Of a DNA stretch of 64,000 nucleotides, positions 37,641 to 48,560 are shown piece after piece (position 1 is the stretch's first letter; every line of letters begins with the position of its first letter). The stretch spans positions 558,001 through 622,000 of the forward strand of contig MU385732.1 in assembly GCA_022497155.1 (NCBI GenBank), read 5' to 3'. Below the pieces are notes generated by a model. It was given only the letters and a program-made list of their open reading frames with translations. It was not told the origin of the DNA and searched no databases. Source of the stretch: Whalleya microplaca. Its lineage: Eukaryota; Ascomycota; Sordariomycetes; Xylariales; Xylariaceae. The translations under genes were made by a program, and so were the position numbers.

Positions 37641-38317
37641 CAGCTATAAATCACAGCTAAAGGGGGAAAGGTTTAGTGGAGTGACCCCCTGGTGGTGGCA
37701 AAAAGATACATTTTGCGCAGATCACAGCCGCGGCAGAGACCTTAGGAAACACGGCCTTATTTTAGCTTACGAGAGAGGTAGGGGGAACTGGGGGAGGAGA
37801 GAAACACCAATTGAAGCGAGAATGGAGGCCATTGGACGTTGCAAATCCCAGCAACACGGGAAGCAAAAAAGCCATTAACGAGTGAAGGCTCACGATCCAA
37901 GCAGCTGGGTTTACCGTGCAGACCATTTGCAGACCATTTGCAGACCTTTGCATCCCCACCACCCACCTGGCTTGTGACCGTCCCATAGCTAAGGGACTAA
38001 CCGAAGCGCGCACAGGCCACAAGCAACGGGCCGGCCGGCGGTGGCAGGGTGGCCACTAACGGCTGGCGCCTAGCGTCTGGCGTCTGGGGGCTGATAACGA
38101 TAACACAGGCGCTGTGACGTTGGTGATTTGACCAACTAGCGCCTTGACAACCACTAACCTTAGGTAGCTTACTGCGTAATCACCTTCACTGCAGTCCATG
38201 TATTGAGGAAATCTTCAATTTATATCGCTGCCAACGGCAAAACAAAACACAACAAATTGGGTAACACATCTTGAGAATCCAGACAGGAACAAGAAATATC
38301 GTACAGAGGCTGTCAAA

Positions 38318-41300
38318 ATGACAAGTCTCAAGAGATCTACGGGGTCTGAGCCGTTTGCCACAAACCTTTCAAGCAAGGTCTACGTGAGGTCTACCGAGAG
38401 CGGCAAGGTCCAGAAAATTGTCCGTGAGGTCTACCTTCGACAAGATATCCCTTGTGCCTCGAAGCTGTGCGCGAGATGTTATGCTTCGGCACCAAGAACT
38501 TCAAATAATGAGTGTCAGTTTCCTATATGCCTTGCAAAACATGGGTGGCCATCATTCCTAACTTCATCACAGTACCACCATTTATCCTCTCGGACAAGCC
38601 CGCAGGCACCAAGGCTTATCCACAGGGGCACTATCTTGTCCCAGACACAAATGCCTTACTCAATGCCATGGACCTCTTTGAGCAAAGCTCAGCATTCTAT
38701 GATGTCGTTATCCTACAGACCGTCCTAGAGGAATTGCGCAATAGGTCGTTACCGCTGTACAACAGGCTTATTGGTCTGACTAAAAGCGAAGACAAGCGTT
38801 TCTATGTATTCTTCAACGAATTTAGATTGGAGACTTATGTGACTCGGGAACACGATGAGACCATCAATGACCGCAACGACAGAGCTGTTCGGCAGGCTGT
38901 TAAGTGGTATAATGAGCATCTTGCTCTTAATAAGGGGAAACGAATCCCAGCCACAGTAATGCTCACGGATGATAGAGCCAATATCGAGAAGGCAAAAAAG
39001 GATGGCATCCCCGCTACTACCCTGCGTGATTACATTTCAGGTCTCGAAGATGCGGATCGTCTTCTTGACATGATTGCTGAGTCACAGGAACGAGGCATTT
39101 CCAGGGGGAAGGCAGCTGAATTCCTATATCCTGAATATTTCACTATGTCAAAAATGATGACTGGGGTCAAGGGTGGCGTGCTTCATCAGGGCATCTTTAA
39201 TGTTTCACCATACAACTACCTAGAGGGTTCCATCAAAGTACCGGCGTTTCCAAAAGCGCTTCTTGTGCTGGGAAGAGACAACATTAACCGTGCCGTGGAT
39301 GGAGATGTTGTAGTTGTGGAGGTACTCCCGCAGGACCAATGGAAGGAGCCGTCTACCAAAATCATCGAGGAAGAAGCCATCACGAAGAATGAAAACGCCG
39401 ACAACGAGGAAGGGGGGGATTTCGTCACCGAGAGAGAGAGGCGCGCCCTTCAGGAAGAAGTCAAGAAAACCCAAGGCTTAAGCACCGAAGGAAGACCGCA
39501 GCCTACAGCGAAGGTAGTTGGCGTCATCAAACGGAATTGGCGTCAGTATGTCGGTCATGTCGACCCGTCATCAGTCAGTGAGTCAGCAAAGCAGGGTCGA
39601 AAGCAAGAAAGCGTCTTTTTGATTCCGATGGACAAGAAAGTACCAAAGATCCGCATACGTACACGGCAGGCCGGGGATCTTATAGGGAAGCGAATACTCG
39701 TCACGATCGACTCTTGGGATCGAGAATCCCGGCACCCGGTTGGACATTTCGTTAGATCCCTTGGTGAATTGGAGACGAAGGCTGCGGAAACTGAGGCGTT
39801 GTTGCTGGAGCACGACGTCCAGTACCGACCGTTTCCCAAGACAGTGCTAGACTGTCTGCCCAAGGAAGGTCATGATTGGAAAGTCCCAGCAAGTACAGAT
39901 GATCCTGGATGGAAGGACAGAGAGGACCTTCGGGGTCTTCTCATTTGCAGTATCGACCCTGTTGGTTGTCAGGATATCGACGATGCGCTGCATGCGAGAG
40001 CCCTGCCAAACGGAAATTTCGAAGTCGGGGTTCACATCGCAGATGTATCGCATTTCGTCAAGCCAAGCAATGCCATGGACACGGAAGCAAGCATTCGCGG
40101 GACAACTGTCTACTTGGTCGATAAGCGCATCGACATGTTGCCGATGCTGCTTGGTACTGACCTGTGCTCCTTAAAGCCTTACGTGGAGCGATATGCCTTC
40201 TCTGTTATTTGGGAGTTAAACCAGTCGGCCGACATTGTTAATGTGAGATTTACCAAGTCTGTTATCAAGTCTCGTGAAGCATTTAGCTACGAGCAGGCAC
40301 AAATTCGAATCGATGATGCTTCACAGAAGGACGACCTCACACAGGGTATGAGGACACTTATGATGCTCTCGAAGAAGCTGAAACAAAAGCGAATGGATGC
40401 CGGAGCCTTAAGTCTATCATCGCCCGAAGTCAAGGTTCAAATGGAATCGGAGACTTCAGATCCAATCGATGTCAAAACTAAGGAGCTGCTAGACACCAAC
40501 TCTCTCGTAGAAGAGTTCATGTTGCTTGCCAACATCAGCGTCGCAGGCAAGATCTACGAAGCCTTCCCCCAGACCGCCATCTTACGTCGACATGCCGCAC
40601 CGCCCAAAACCAACTTCGACGAATTGGCCAATCAGCTGAAAGTCAAACACGGATTCGAGCTTCGCATCGGTTCGTCAAAAGCACTTGCCGACTCTCTGGA
40701 TCAATGCGTTGACCCCAACGAGCCATTCTTCAACACCCTGATTCGCGTCATGGCCACTCGCTGCATGATGAGTGCCGAGTACTTCTGCGCCGGCACCCAA
40801 GCCTACCCGGAGTTCCGCCACTACGGCTTAGCATCGGAGATCTACACGCACTTCACCAGCCCGATCAGGCGATACGCGGACCTCGTGGCGCACCGCCAGC
40901 TCGCGGCGGCAATCGACTACGAGCCCATGCACCCGGCGGTGCGCTCGCGCGGCAAGCTGGAGGCCGTGTGCAAGAACATCAACGTGCGGCACCGCAACGC
41001 GCAGCTGGCTGGGCGCGCCAGCATCGCCTACTACGTCGGGCAATCGCTCAAGGGCCGCGTCGCCGAGGAGGAGGGCTTCGTCATGAAGATCTTCAGCAAC
41101 GGCTTCGTCGTCCTGGTGCCGCGCTTCGGCATCGAGGGCCTGATCCGGCTCCGCGACCTCGCTGAGCCCGAGCCCGAGAGCGTCTACGACGCCGATACGT
41201 ACACCCTCCGGACCAGCGGGAGCAGGGAGGTCACCGTCGAGTTGTTCATGAAGGTCCTGGTTCGGATCCAGGACGCCAAGGATGAGGCTACGGGTAAGAG

Positions 41301-41334
41301 GGGCGCCAAGATGGAGTTGGTGAGGGCTGGTTGA
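38318..41334 (+). CDS. DIS3: Exosome catalytic subunit DIS3/RRP44
   Basis: Two exons, 38318-38513 and 38573-41334, with a 59-bp GTCAGT...CAG intron; 985 residues, like yeast Dis3/Rrp44 (1001). Order: CR3 cysteines Cys46, Cys51, Cys54; PIN endonuclease domain with acidic residues Asp90 (VPDTN), Glu119, Asp168 (NDRND) and Asp199 (TDDR), all present; cold-shock domains; RNB exonuclease domain with DPVGCQDIDDALH from about residue 527, including the catalytic aspartates; and a C-terminal S1 domain (FVMKIFSNGFVVLVPRFGIEGLI). It is therefore predicted to have both 3'-5' exonuclease and endonuclease activity in the nuclear and cytoplasmic exosome. Splicing at GTCAGT restores ELPPFILSD, the conserved junction sequence, which fixes the model. 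From about 40800 the codon third positions become almost all G/C. It is convergent with DPB4. Confidence 0.97.
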
Positions 41335-42869
41335 TGTCGTTATGTATGTGATATATTATGTCTGATCAGGTAGAGGGGCACTAGGCTATGGCTGTAGAGA
41401 AAAAGAAAGGCTATATAATGAAAATAGACCAAATTCATGGTCGATTCCAAGGAATACGTACCTGCGGGAAGTGATAATCGCCAACGACACGGTATTAGAG
41501 AGCTCTGCCTTAATCTAGAACATCGAAGGTCTAAACAGTACATTTGCTTCAAACTCTTCGTTTGGTCTTTTCCTCGTATCATAGGTTTACAAAGCATTTA
41601 GGACACATTAGCAACCCAGTCGAATTAATCACGGGCCTGGCTATCCCCATAGGGGCCCCTGAACTACTTATCTACACCGAACAGAGCTTTCTATACCTTA
41701 TCCTACGCGGTATTGCCATCTTCTCGCCTCGCAGCATCTTACATCCCGGTATCCCCTTCCATCGCACACCCACCCACTGCTTCGCAACATGCCTGCATGA
41801 CATCGCAGGTAAATCCCCCTTTACTTCCATACCCAGTCCCCACAGCCCCAACCATTGCCCCTTACGGACGGATCGAACACGCCGACCGCTACCGCCGCTG
41901 AGAGAACAGACATCAGCTCTTAGAACTCTAGATACCAGGGTTCCTCCAAGGGCTTGGTCTGCGCCCGTTCGTCACCGGGAAGTTCGATCTGTTGTCAGCT
42001 GGCTACTGGCGTTCGCGTGCGTGTTAGCGGCTAGTCTTACCGTCTCAGTTACATTTAATGACGAGCTATATGGACGGGTTGTTGGGTGTTTAGATGTTTT
42101 AGTGTTGGGGGTGATAGGAGGAGGATGAGATGTACTGATGGTGCAGGAGAAGAAGCTTATGTCTTGATACCCTTGTACCAGCTTTATAAGGGCGGTTGGA
42201 TTTGGTCTTATTACTTGTATAGCCTCGAAAAGAAAAAGAAAAAATTCATATTTAAACTGGCTGGTCTTAGTGATATGTCTGTCTGTCAAGGTATTTGGAT
42301 ATTGCTAGTGCTTGTGAAGCCAGGTTTACGGATGCTCGTGAGTAGATGAATACCGTATATCGACCAACTCACAGTTACAAGATACCTCGTATGTGGCAAC
42401 CTGACATACACATATACTAGTTACGGTATTAAGCTCGTGGAATCCAACTAGCTTGGAATTGAACTGTTCCCATAACTGCTAAGCTTGTGAAACATAAGTA
42501 ATGAGATCACAATATATATTGTTTCTGTGTTCATCATTAAGCCTCATAGAGTTGAAATGGGTTACTAAATCCAAAAGTACAAATCAGATGGAAATTGAAA
42601 TGCAATATCATTCATTCAGTCGTGACTATGGTCCAAGTCTATACGATGACGTGTGATTCAACAGGAAAGAGCCGGAACCTAGCGCCAAATCCTAAAGAAC
42701 CACGGTCTATAGTTACTAGTAGCAATTCTCACGAAGAGCTCTCCTCTCATCACGCTGAAAGCCCAAGTTCATCCCTCCTAGCCGCTGGTTGAGAAGTCGA
42801 AGATCGCCTGTATGCGCCTAACCCAGAGCGAAAGGAGAAAAAGCTGCACCCTCAAATGGAGGCGCATAC
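41335..42869. other. Convergent intergenic region (DIS3 / DPB4)
   Basis: About 1.5 kb between two converging genes, expected to carry both 3' untranslated regions. Several overlapping frames of up to 194 codons are present but show no domain, low-complexity bias or conserved motif. No repeat pair was found. Confidence 0.6.
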
Positions 42870-43985
42870 CTAGTCACTGTCGCCATGATCGAGAGCTTCA
42901 TCATTGTCGTCCTTCGCCTCTCGCTCTTCCAGGTGATCTTGCTCTTCCTCGTTGTTCTCGTCCTCTTCTTCGTCTTCTTCGTCCTCGCCGCCGTCGTTCT
43001 CTTCTTCGTCCTCGTCGTCCTCGTGCTCTTGCTCGGGATCGGTCTCGGCGTCGCTGGCATCGTGTATGTCCCGCGACGGGTCAGCATCGACGTCCATGGC
43101 GGAATCGTCGGGCGCGTTCGGCTTTTGCTTCTTCGAGCGCGGTGCCCGGTCGGGTTCCGTGGTTGCCGTCGACACCATCGACGTATCAGCACCTGTGCCG
43201 CCCTTGACCTTGTCCGCCCTCTTTGCGTCCGCTACCTTTCTGCGGTAGGTGTTGCGCTTTGTAGTCTGGACCTGGTTGAATTCTGGGGTAGGTAGGTTAT
43301 TAGCAAGTGTTTGGTATATATATATATACATACACATATATCATATGGAAATGGGGAGGCGGTACTCTGAAATTCAGCCTCCAGTCTCGGGCGCATGAAG
43401 TCAAACTCTATGTCTCCGAGGGCCGCAAAGACGTCGGCCGGCATGATGGTTTTCTTGTTTGCGCTCTGTGTATGCTCGTTCGCCCTATATCGAATCGACG
43501 ATTTAGCAAATCCACCTCGTCTCTGGCTCTAGTTCTTGTGCAGTTGAACGTACGCATTGGCAAGGTAGTTGACGAAGACGGTGGCGCTCTTGCTCATGGC
43601 CAGTACGGCGTTAGCTTGTATTTGGGTGTTCGGCGGCAGGACGCCCTTGGCAAGACGCGTGATAATCGACTTGGGAAGGTTGAGATCCTAGAACTGCTGT
43701 CAGCCCAACTCCCATGACTAGAATTCTGCATAGTGGCGGAAGACGTACCTCGATGCTGACGGTCTCCTTACTGCTGTCCTTGGAGTCTTTCTTGTCCTTC
43801 TCCTTCTCGGGGTGAGGCGGCGACTGACTAGGCTGGTCGGTCTCCATGTCTGTTGCCAGCGAGGGCCTGGCTGCCGGCGCTACAGATTGCGACATAGCTG
43901 ATGCGTCGTCACCGTCACCATCGTAGACAAATTGGGCCATCGACACGTCGGTCCGTCGAGAGGAATCACTTTTGCGAGGAGGCAT
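42870..43985 (-). CDS. DPB4: DNA polymerase epsilon subunit D (Dpb4), histone-fold protein
   Basis: Four exons: 43749-43985, 43554-43687, 43366-43484 and 42870-43282, giving 300 residues; introns are 61, 69 and 83 bp, all beginning GTAC. Residues about 79-165 form a CBF/NF-Y-type histone fold: DLNLPKSIITRLAKGVLP, NAVLAMSKSATVFVNYLA, ANKKTIMPADVFAAL and FMRPRLEAEF. All junctions restore conserved sequence, which supports the model. The tail is strongly acidic (dozens of Glu and Asp), typical of fungal Dpb4. In yeast, Dpb4 pairs with Dpb3 in polymerase epsilon and with Dls1 in the ISW2/CHRAC remodeller, so a role in replication-coupled histone transfer and silencing is likely. The N-terminal 79 residues are low complexity. 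It lies tail-to-tail with DIS3. Confidence 0.94.
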
Positions 43986-46299
43986 AGTGACGTTTGAGAG
44001 GCCGGGTCATGTCCAGACGTCGATCGGTTGGTACGCAGTTGGTACGCAGTTACTAAGTATGTAGCTGCGTAGCTGTGTAGGTATTAATTAGAAAATAGAT
44101 TTCCAATATTAGTGTAAGTTTTCTATTGGCTCAAGTGGCAAAATCAGAAGCCAATTGGATTCATTCGCATTAGGTGCGATGATCGATGGCAAGTATGTAC
44201 GAAGTACGGAGCTGTACAAGAGGCATGTACACAAAAGCAGCACAGAAGGCATGTATGGACGATTGGCGTCGGCGTCGGCGTTGTCAAAATTTAGTGCAAC
44301 CAGCAAGAACCCCATTAATAAAAGTCGAGCTCCCTCAGCTCCCTGTATGTAAATGGCCTGGCCAGTCAGCCAGTCAGTATGGGCAGTCCAGCCCAGGTTT
44401 AGCGTCTCGCGTACCCCACGTTCGACGCGCGAGAGACGCGTAAAGAGGCCCACTCTGTTGGAATTCTAGAAAAAAGCTCGAGCCTCCCAAAGGTCCACTT
44501 CCTCTTGCTCCCTTTCTGCTCTCTCTTTGCTCTTTCTGTCTCATCATCAACTTACCTCAATGTTCTTTGTTAATCTTAACCATTAACCCTTATGATGAGA
44601 TCTGGCTGCTAGCCGTCTCAGCCTTGAAACACTGGTCACGGTAGCCTGGCTCATTATCCCATTCTTGGAGTTAGGTCATACAGCCTGGATGGACTATAAG
44701 CTGACTAACCTGATGCATACCTAAATCCTAACATCTCTTGTTCACAGGCTCAATCACACAGCCATATTCTCTTATGTCACTTGGAGAAAGTGTCGAGTTG
44801 AAGCTTCCCATTCACGGACTCAAGAGCATTCTGGATGCTTGGCCTTGGCTCCAACATCCCTCTCTTTACAAAGACAGATTCACCTGGTGTCGCCTGGTGT
44901 CGGATCACAGTATAATTCTAAGCCCGATTACTAACATACCTATCAAATGGTGAAACAATGGGATATAGCAATACGACCACGAGCAATGACACGAGCATAG
45001 ATACTAGGTTAGATGCTTTTGGGGGCGTCGGGAAGAAAATATCCAATGGCCATTTATGAAAACGAGCAATAAAGATGTTTGATCTGCGACAGGGAATATA
45101 CCTCCCCGAAAACAGGTTACACAGCTCACCAATATCTCGCTTACCACGCTCACCACACCTATGCCGGCATATCCACGAGGGTAGACAGATTCACCGAGAT
45201 GAAGAAGGCCGAAGTTGAGTGCATAAATGATCGATACCGTGGCAGATCAAGGCGGGTGATCCGCACATCATCTCGCAATCTGGGGCAAGGGTTCCCCATC
45301 CCAGATTCAACCCCTGGTCTGATTCCTTTCACGTTTCACGACTTCAAGTATGAAAACCCCCGAGCCGAGCCGAGCAGAGCAGACCACAGCATTCAACGAC
45401 CCGGCACCAACGTTGATGGCATCGGCACTAGACGTATCCTAGGTCAGGTGACGGTTCGTACAAGGTTAAACGGTCACCGACTTTTCCAAGGATCAGAACT
45501 TCGTTCGTATCGGATCAGGCTTGCCGCCGTGGGCCATAGACGAGAGCATGCATGTCAGGTGGTTGGGTATCTGGTTTTGATCAAATGGATTGAATTCATC
45601 TCAAAGCTGAGCGCTATCCATGTTCCTTTGCCTCGCAGCAGTAAACTTCCAGCTGCTACAAGCGTAGTCTACATATGAATCTCTTTATGAGTTGGGTCGT
45701 GTCATGTCTCTTCCCGGCTCCAAGCGGGTGTGCTTGAGCAACTCTTGTTGCTGCTACCCGTCCATGCATCACATCACCATCACAGTCCCAGTTACCACCA
45801 ATGCTTTAAGCCTGTCGATGCACACATCAAACAAAATATCAAAAGGCCTGTTTACCTCTCTCCCATCAGAAGATAAAAAAGATAAGATAAAGCTTGGGGT
45901 ATATCCTCCATGGTATTGCGTTCACGTTCCTCAACTCCAAAAAAGCACAAAATTAAAAAAAATCGTATTGATGTCATGACCCAAGTGGGTGGGTGTAAAA
46001 AGAAGATTAAAAATCATGCGTATGTTTAAAAGACGGTGGGCGTTCGGTCACGGCTGTGCTGACCGACGTGGTTGGCCAGGATGTGGAAACATCCTATAAC
46101 GACAACCCTTACCGCGTAGTCTTTATCGGGCTTCGGGCTTGGTGGAGCCTCGAGATCCACGGTAATTCGAGCCGCTCTCCTTTGGTTTCCTCGCATCCCG
46201 GAGCTGAAACAGAGAAGAATGCTTGTCCCGCAGCCCTTCAGTTTCGACGCGTGGGACCGGTGGGGTAATGGTGAAACGTATGGTACATACGACCAGAGT
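43986..46299. other. Intergenic region upstream of DPB4
   Basis: About 2.3 kb. The part next to 43986 is the DPB4 promoter; the part next to 46300 is 3' to the Ser/Thr-rich membrane-protein gene. The longest frame (45079-45678, plus, 199 codons) has no recognisable domain and I do not call it a gene. Confidence 0.55.
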
Positions 46300-47751
46300 T
46301 CAGCCGAGCGCTCGCCCGATATCGTTGTTTCGGATGTCGTTGTTTCGGCGGGATGGGGGCGGTGACAAGCCAGTGAGCTGATCGTTCTCGCCGAAATTTA
46401 TCGCAGCGATGGAGGAAAACGAGAAGAGCCGGTTGTGGCCGCCGCGCAGGTTCGCATCGCTCGAGCCCCTGGGCGACGCCTCCAAGGCGCCGTGCCACGG
46501 CTCGACGGAGCTCTTCATACTGCTGCTCCGGGATCCCCTCGTCGTCCTGTAGTTGGTGCCTGGTGAGTTAGGCGGCGCTTTATGTAACCTGGAGGGCTGT
46601 CGTTTCGGAGATGGCAGGAAAGGGTCGTCGCCCGGGACCATCTCGTCCGTGAGGCCGGATCGTGCGTTTGGCGCGCGTGCCAAAACTGCACCGGGCGATT
46701 GCGGCAGATCGAAGCTATATTTCGTGTTGGTGGAAAAAGTCCTCGGCGGCCCCACATCTAGCGACGGCCGTCCGCCATTTTGATACTGGATGAGGCTTGG
46801 TGCCTTCTTGTGCGTCGACGTCGACGTCGATGGGTTGTGCGAGTGGCTGAGCCGCGAGGTGTAATGATCCGTTTCCTTTTCGTCGGGTCGGTTCGATTTC
46901 CACGTCGCTATCTCGTCATCGCCTATGGGGGTGATGCCCCGGTTGAATAATGCTCCCCGCCTTCGCCGGCCTCTTGTGTACCAATACGCTACCCCGGCAA
47001 TCAGGAGAACACCGATGATGCTGAAAACTGTGCTTAGTGCGATGGTCAACGATCTATTGCCATTGTCGTCTCCAGCATTCGAGCTGTCGCTATTCGAGCT
47101 TAGTGTGGACATGGTAGCTGTTTCTGTGGGTGGGAGAGAATCAGAGGTGAGAGTGAGAGTAGTCGGTCCAAGTCCACTACCTAGAGTGGTGGTAATGAGA
47201 ATGAGCGTTTCCTCCGAGGTAATGAGAGTGTCAGTGGGCGAAAAGGCGCTCGAAATAAGGGAATTCGATGTAAGTGTACTAGTCGGAAGACTCTCGGTCG
47301 AGTCTGCTGCTGTTGAGGAAAAGGAAGTAACGAATGTGGACGCATCAACCTCACTGCTAGTTGATATCGCGGTCGGTTGAGTCGTCGGAGCAGGAGTCTG
47401 CTCTGAGGGTTCCGGCTCCAACGAAGGAGTCGGCTCAGTGATAAGGCTTGACGGATTTACCGTCTCGTATCCCACGAATCCTGGACTTTCAACACTATCA
47501 GGACCCTGTGGGCCACGCTCCTGCTTCGGGGACTCAGCCGGAGTGCCGGACTGAGATGGACTAGCGCTACTAAGTGCTGGCGCTGTTGTCTCTATATGAA
47601 AAGAGCAAAGTTAGCTTGAGATCTTATATCTTGAAAACTAACACCACCGATGACGGACCCGTCTCGATATTTGAACTCGGCGGCTGAACCACTGAAGAAT
47701 TCCCGCCCGCAGGTCCCTGCCGAGCGGTCAATCGTGAAGCTCCAGCTACAT
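46300..47751 (-). CDS. Ser/Thr-rich single-pass membrane protein, Mid2/WSC-sensor-like layout
   Basis: Supported exons are 47645-47751 and 46300-47591, joined by a 53-bp intron with a GCTAACT branch-like motif and ATAG end. The upstream exon encodes a Cys-containing segment (RCSWSFTIDRS, AGTCGREFFSGSAAEFKYRD). The next exon encodes a long Ser/Thr/Pro-rich region likely to be O-glycosylated, one membrane segment (ALSTVFSIIGVLLIAGVAYW), a basic stop-transfer TRGRRRRG, and a cytosolic tail of about 210 residues. This is the layout of fungal cell-wall sensors and related surface proteins, though homology is not proven. The 5' end is unresolved: the only upstream ATGs, at 47872 and 47829, could not be joined in frame with canonical splice sites. 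No signal peptide is seen, presumably because the first exon is missing from the model. Confidence 0.75.
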
Positions 47752-48560
47752 CTGAAAACTCAAGCGAGAACATCGTCCCAGACGCTGCGTGATCACCACC
47801 TGTGGGTTGTTGAAAAAGTAAAATTTCATGAAACCACCCAGCCAGCTGAGCCTATATAAACCAGCCGCTCATAGTCGGGAACGAAAAACCACCCAAACGT
47901 AGCTTGAAAAAGGAAAAAGGGTGTCTAGAGAGAGAGAGAGAGAAAAGTGTGAGAACTAACAGTTTGGAAGAGATCCCAAATAGCCGCCAGCTAGAGTGGG
48001 AGTGTGAGACAGGGCCCGGCTCGATTATGTATTTGTTGACCGCGGTGAGAGCTTGGAACCTGGGACGGGGCCACCAGTTGGTGGTAGTAGTCGGGAGGAG
48101 GGGGGGGGGGACACGAGAAATTTTTTGAAACGAGGGTTCCTGGGATTGAAATAATGAAATTGAAAAAAAGGGCCTTTGCACCTTCTTTGCCGTTTGTGTA
48201 ATAGTCGAACAATAATAATAAGAGAGAGAGAGCGTGCGTGCGTTGCGCGGTTGTTTCGTTACGTTCTTTGTATAATGTATTGTCGGTAGGGATCGCACAG
48301 GGACAGGGACGAAACGAAAAAAATGAAATGCCTGCGGACTTTTTTGGGAGGAGCAAAGGAAGCGCCCGCGGCTGGGCTGATATAGACAGCCGTGCGCGAC
48401 ACAATACGACCAGACCCGACACTCGGGGTGTGATATATGTATGGGTATGTGTTGCTCCGAACAAAGAACGGCAGAGGCACGTTATTAGTTTTGATGGGGG
48501 GATGATTGGGGGGGGGGAGGGGGGTGGTCAGCGGCCGCCGTGGAGGGAATGATGTTGGTT
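47752..48560. promoter_or_regulatory. Leader/promoter region of the membrane-protein gene
   Basis: This stretch on the minus strand holds the two candidate start codons (47872 and 47829) and a pyrimidine (CT)n tract, read as GAGAGA at 47927-47943 on the plus strand. A second GA tract lies near 48221-48231. There is no ATG on the minus strand for several hundred bases above 47872, which suggests an untranslated leader. G homopolymers occur at about 48101-48110 and 48509-48517. Confidence 0.5.
47927..47943. repeat. (GA)n tract, pyrimidine tract on the minus strand
   Basis: About eight AG dinucleotides in tandem. As CT on the minus strand it precedes the candidate start codons of the membrane-protein gene, a position typical of fungal CT-rich core-promoter tracts. 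Confidence 0.8.

Larger units (their letters stand above)
27618..38317. other. Long gene-poor region (10.7 kb)
   Basis: I see no supportable gene in this stretch. The first kilobase is the leader and promoter of the RSC7-like gene, including a pyrimidine-rich block near 28440-28560. Other visible structure: an imperfect hairpin near 29637-29740, a short perfect palindrome ACCACATTATGTGGT near 29830, a palindromic TACGTA cluster at 36963-36994, a heptanucleotide repeat at 34794-34842, and an AT-rich island at 37107-37640. The last 300 bases should hold the DIS3 promoter. Confidence 0.55.

Noticed and set aside
41544..42128. 194-codon plus-strand frame downstream of DIS3
   Set aside because: It lies in the convergent 3' region, shows no domain, and its composition is like the surrounding non-coding DNA.
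45079..45678. A 199-codon plus-strand frame between DPB4 and the membrane-protein gene
   Set aside because: It has no recognised domain, no low-complexity or membrane pattern typical of a protein, and no splice support; it is plausible as a chance frame.
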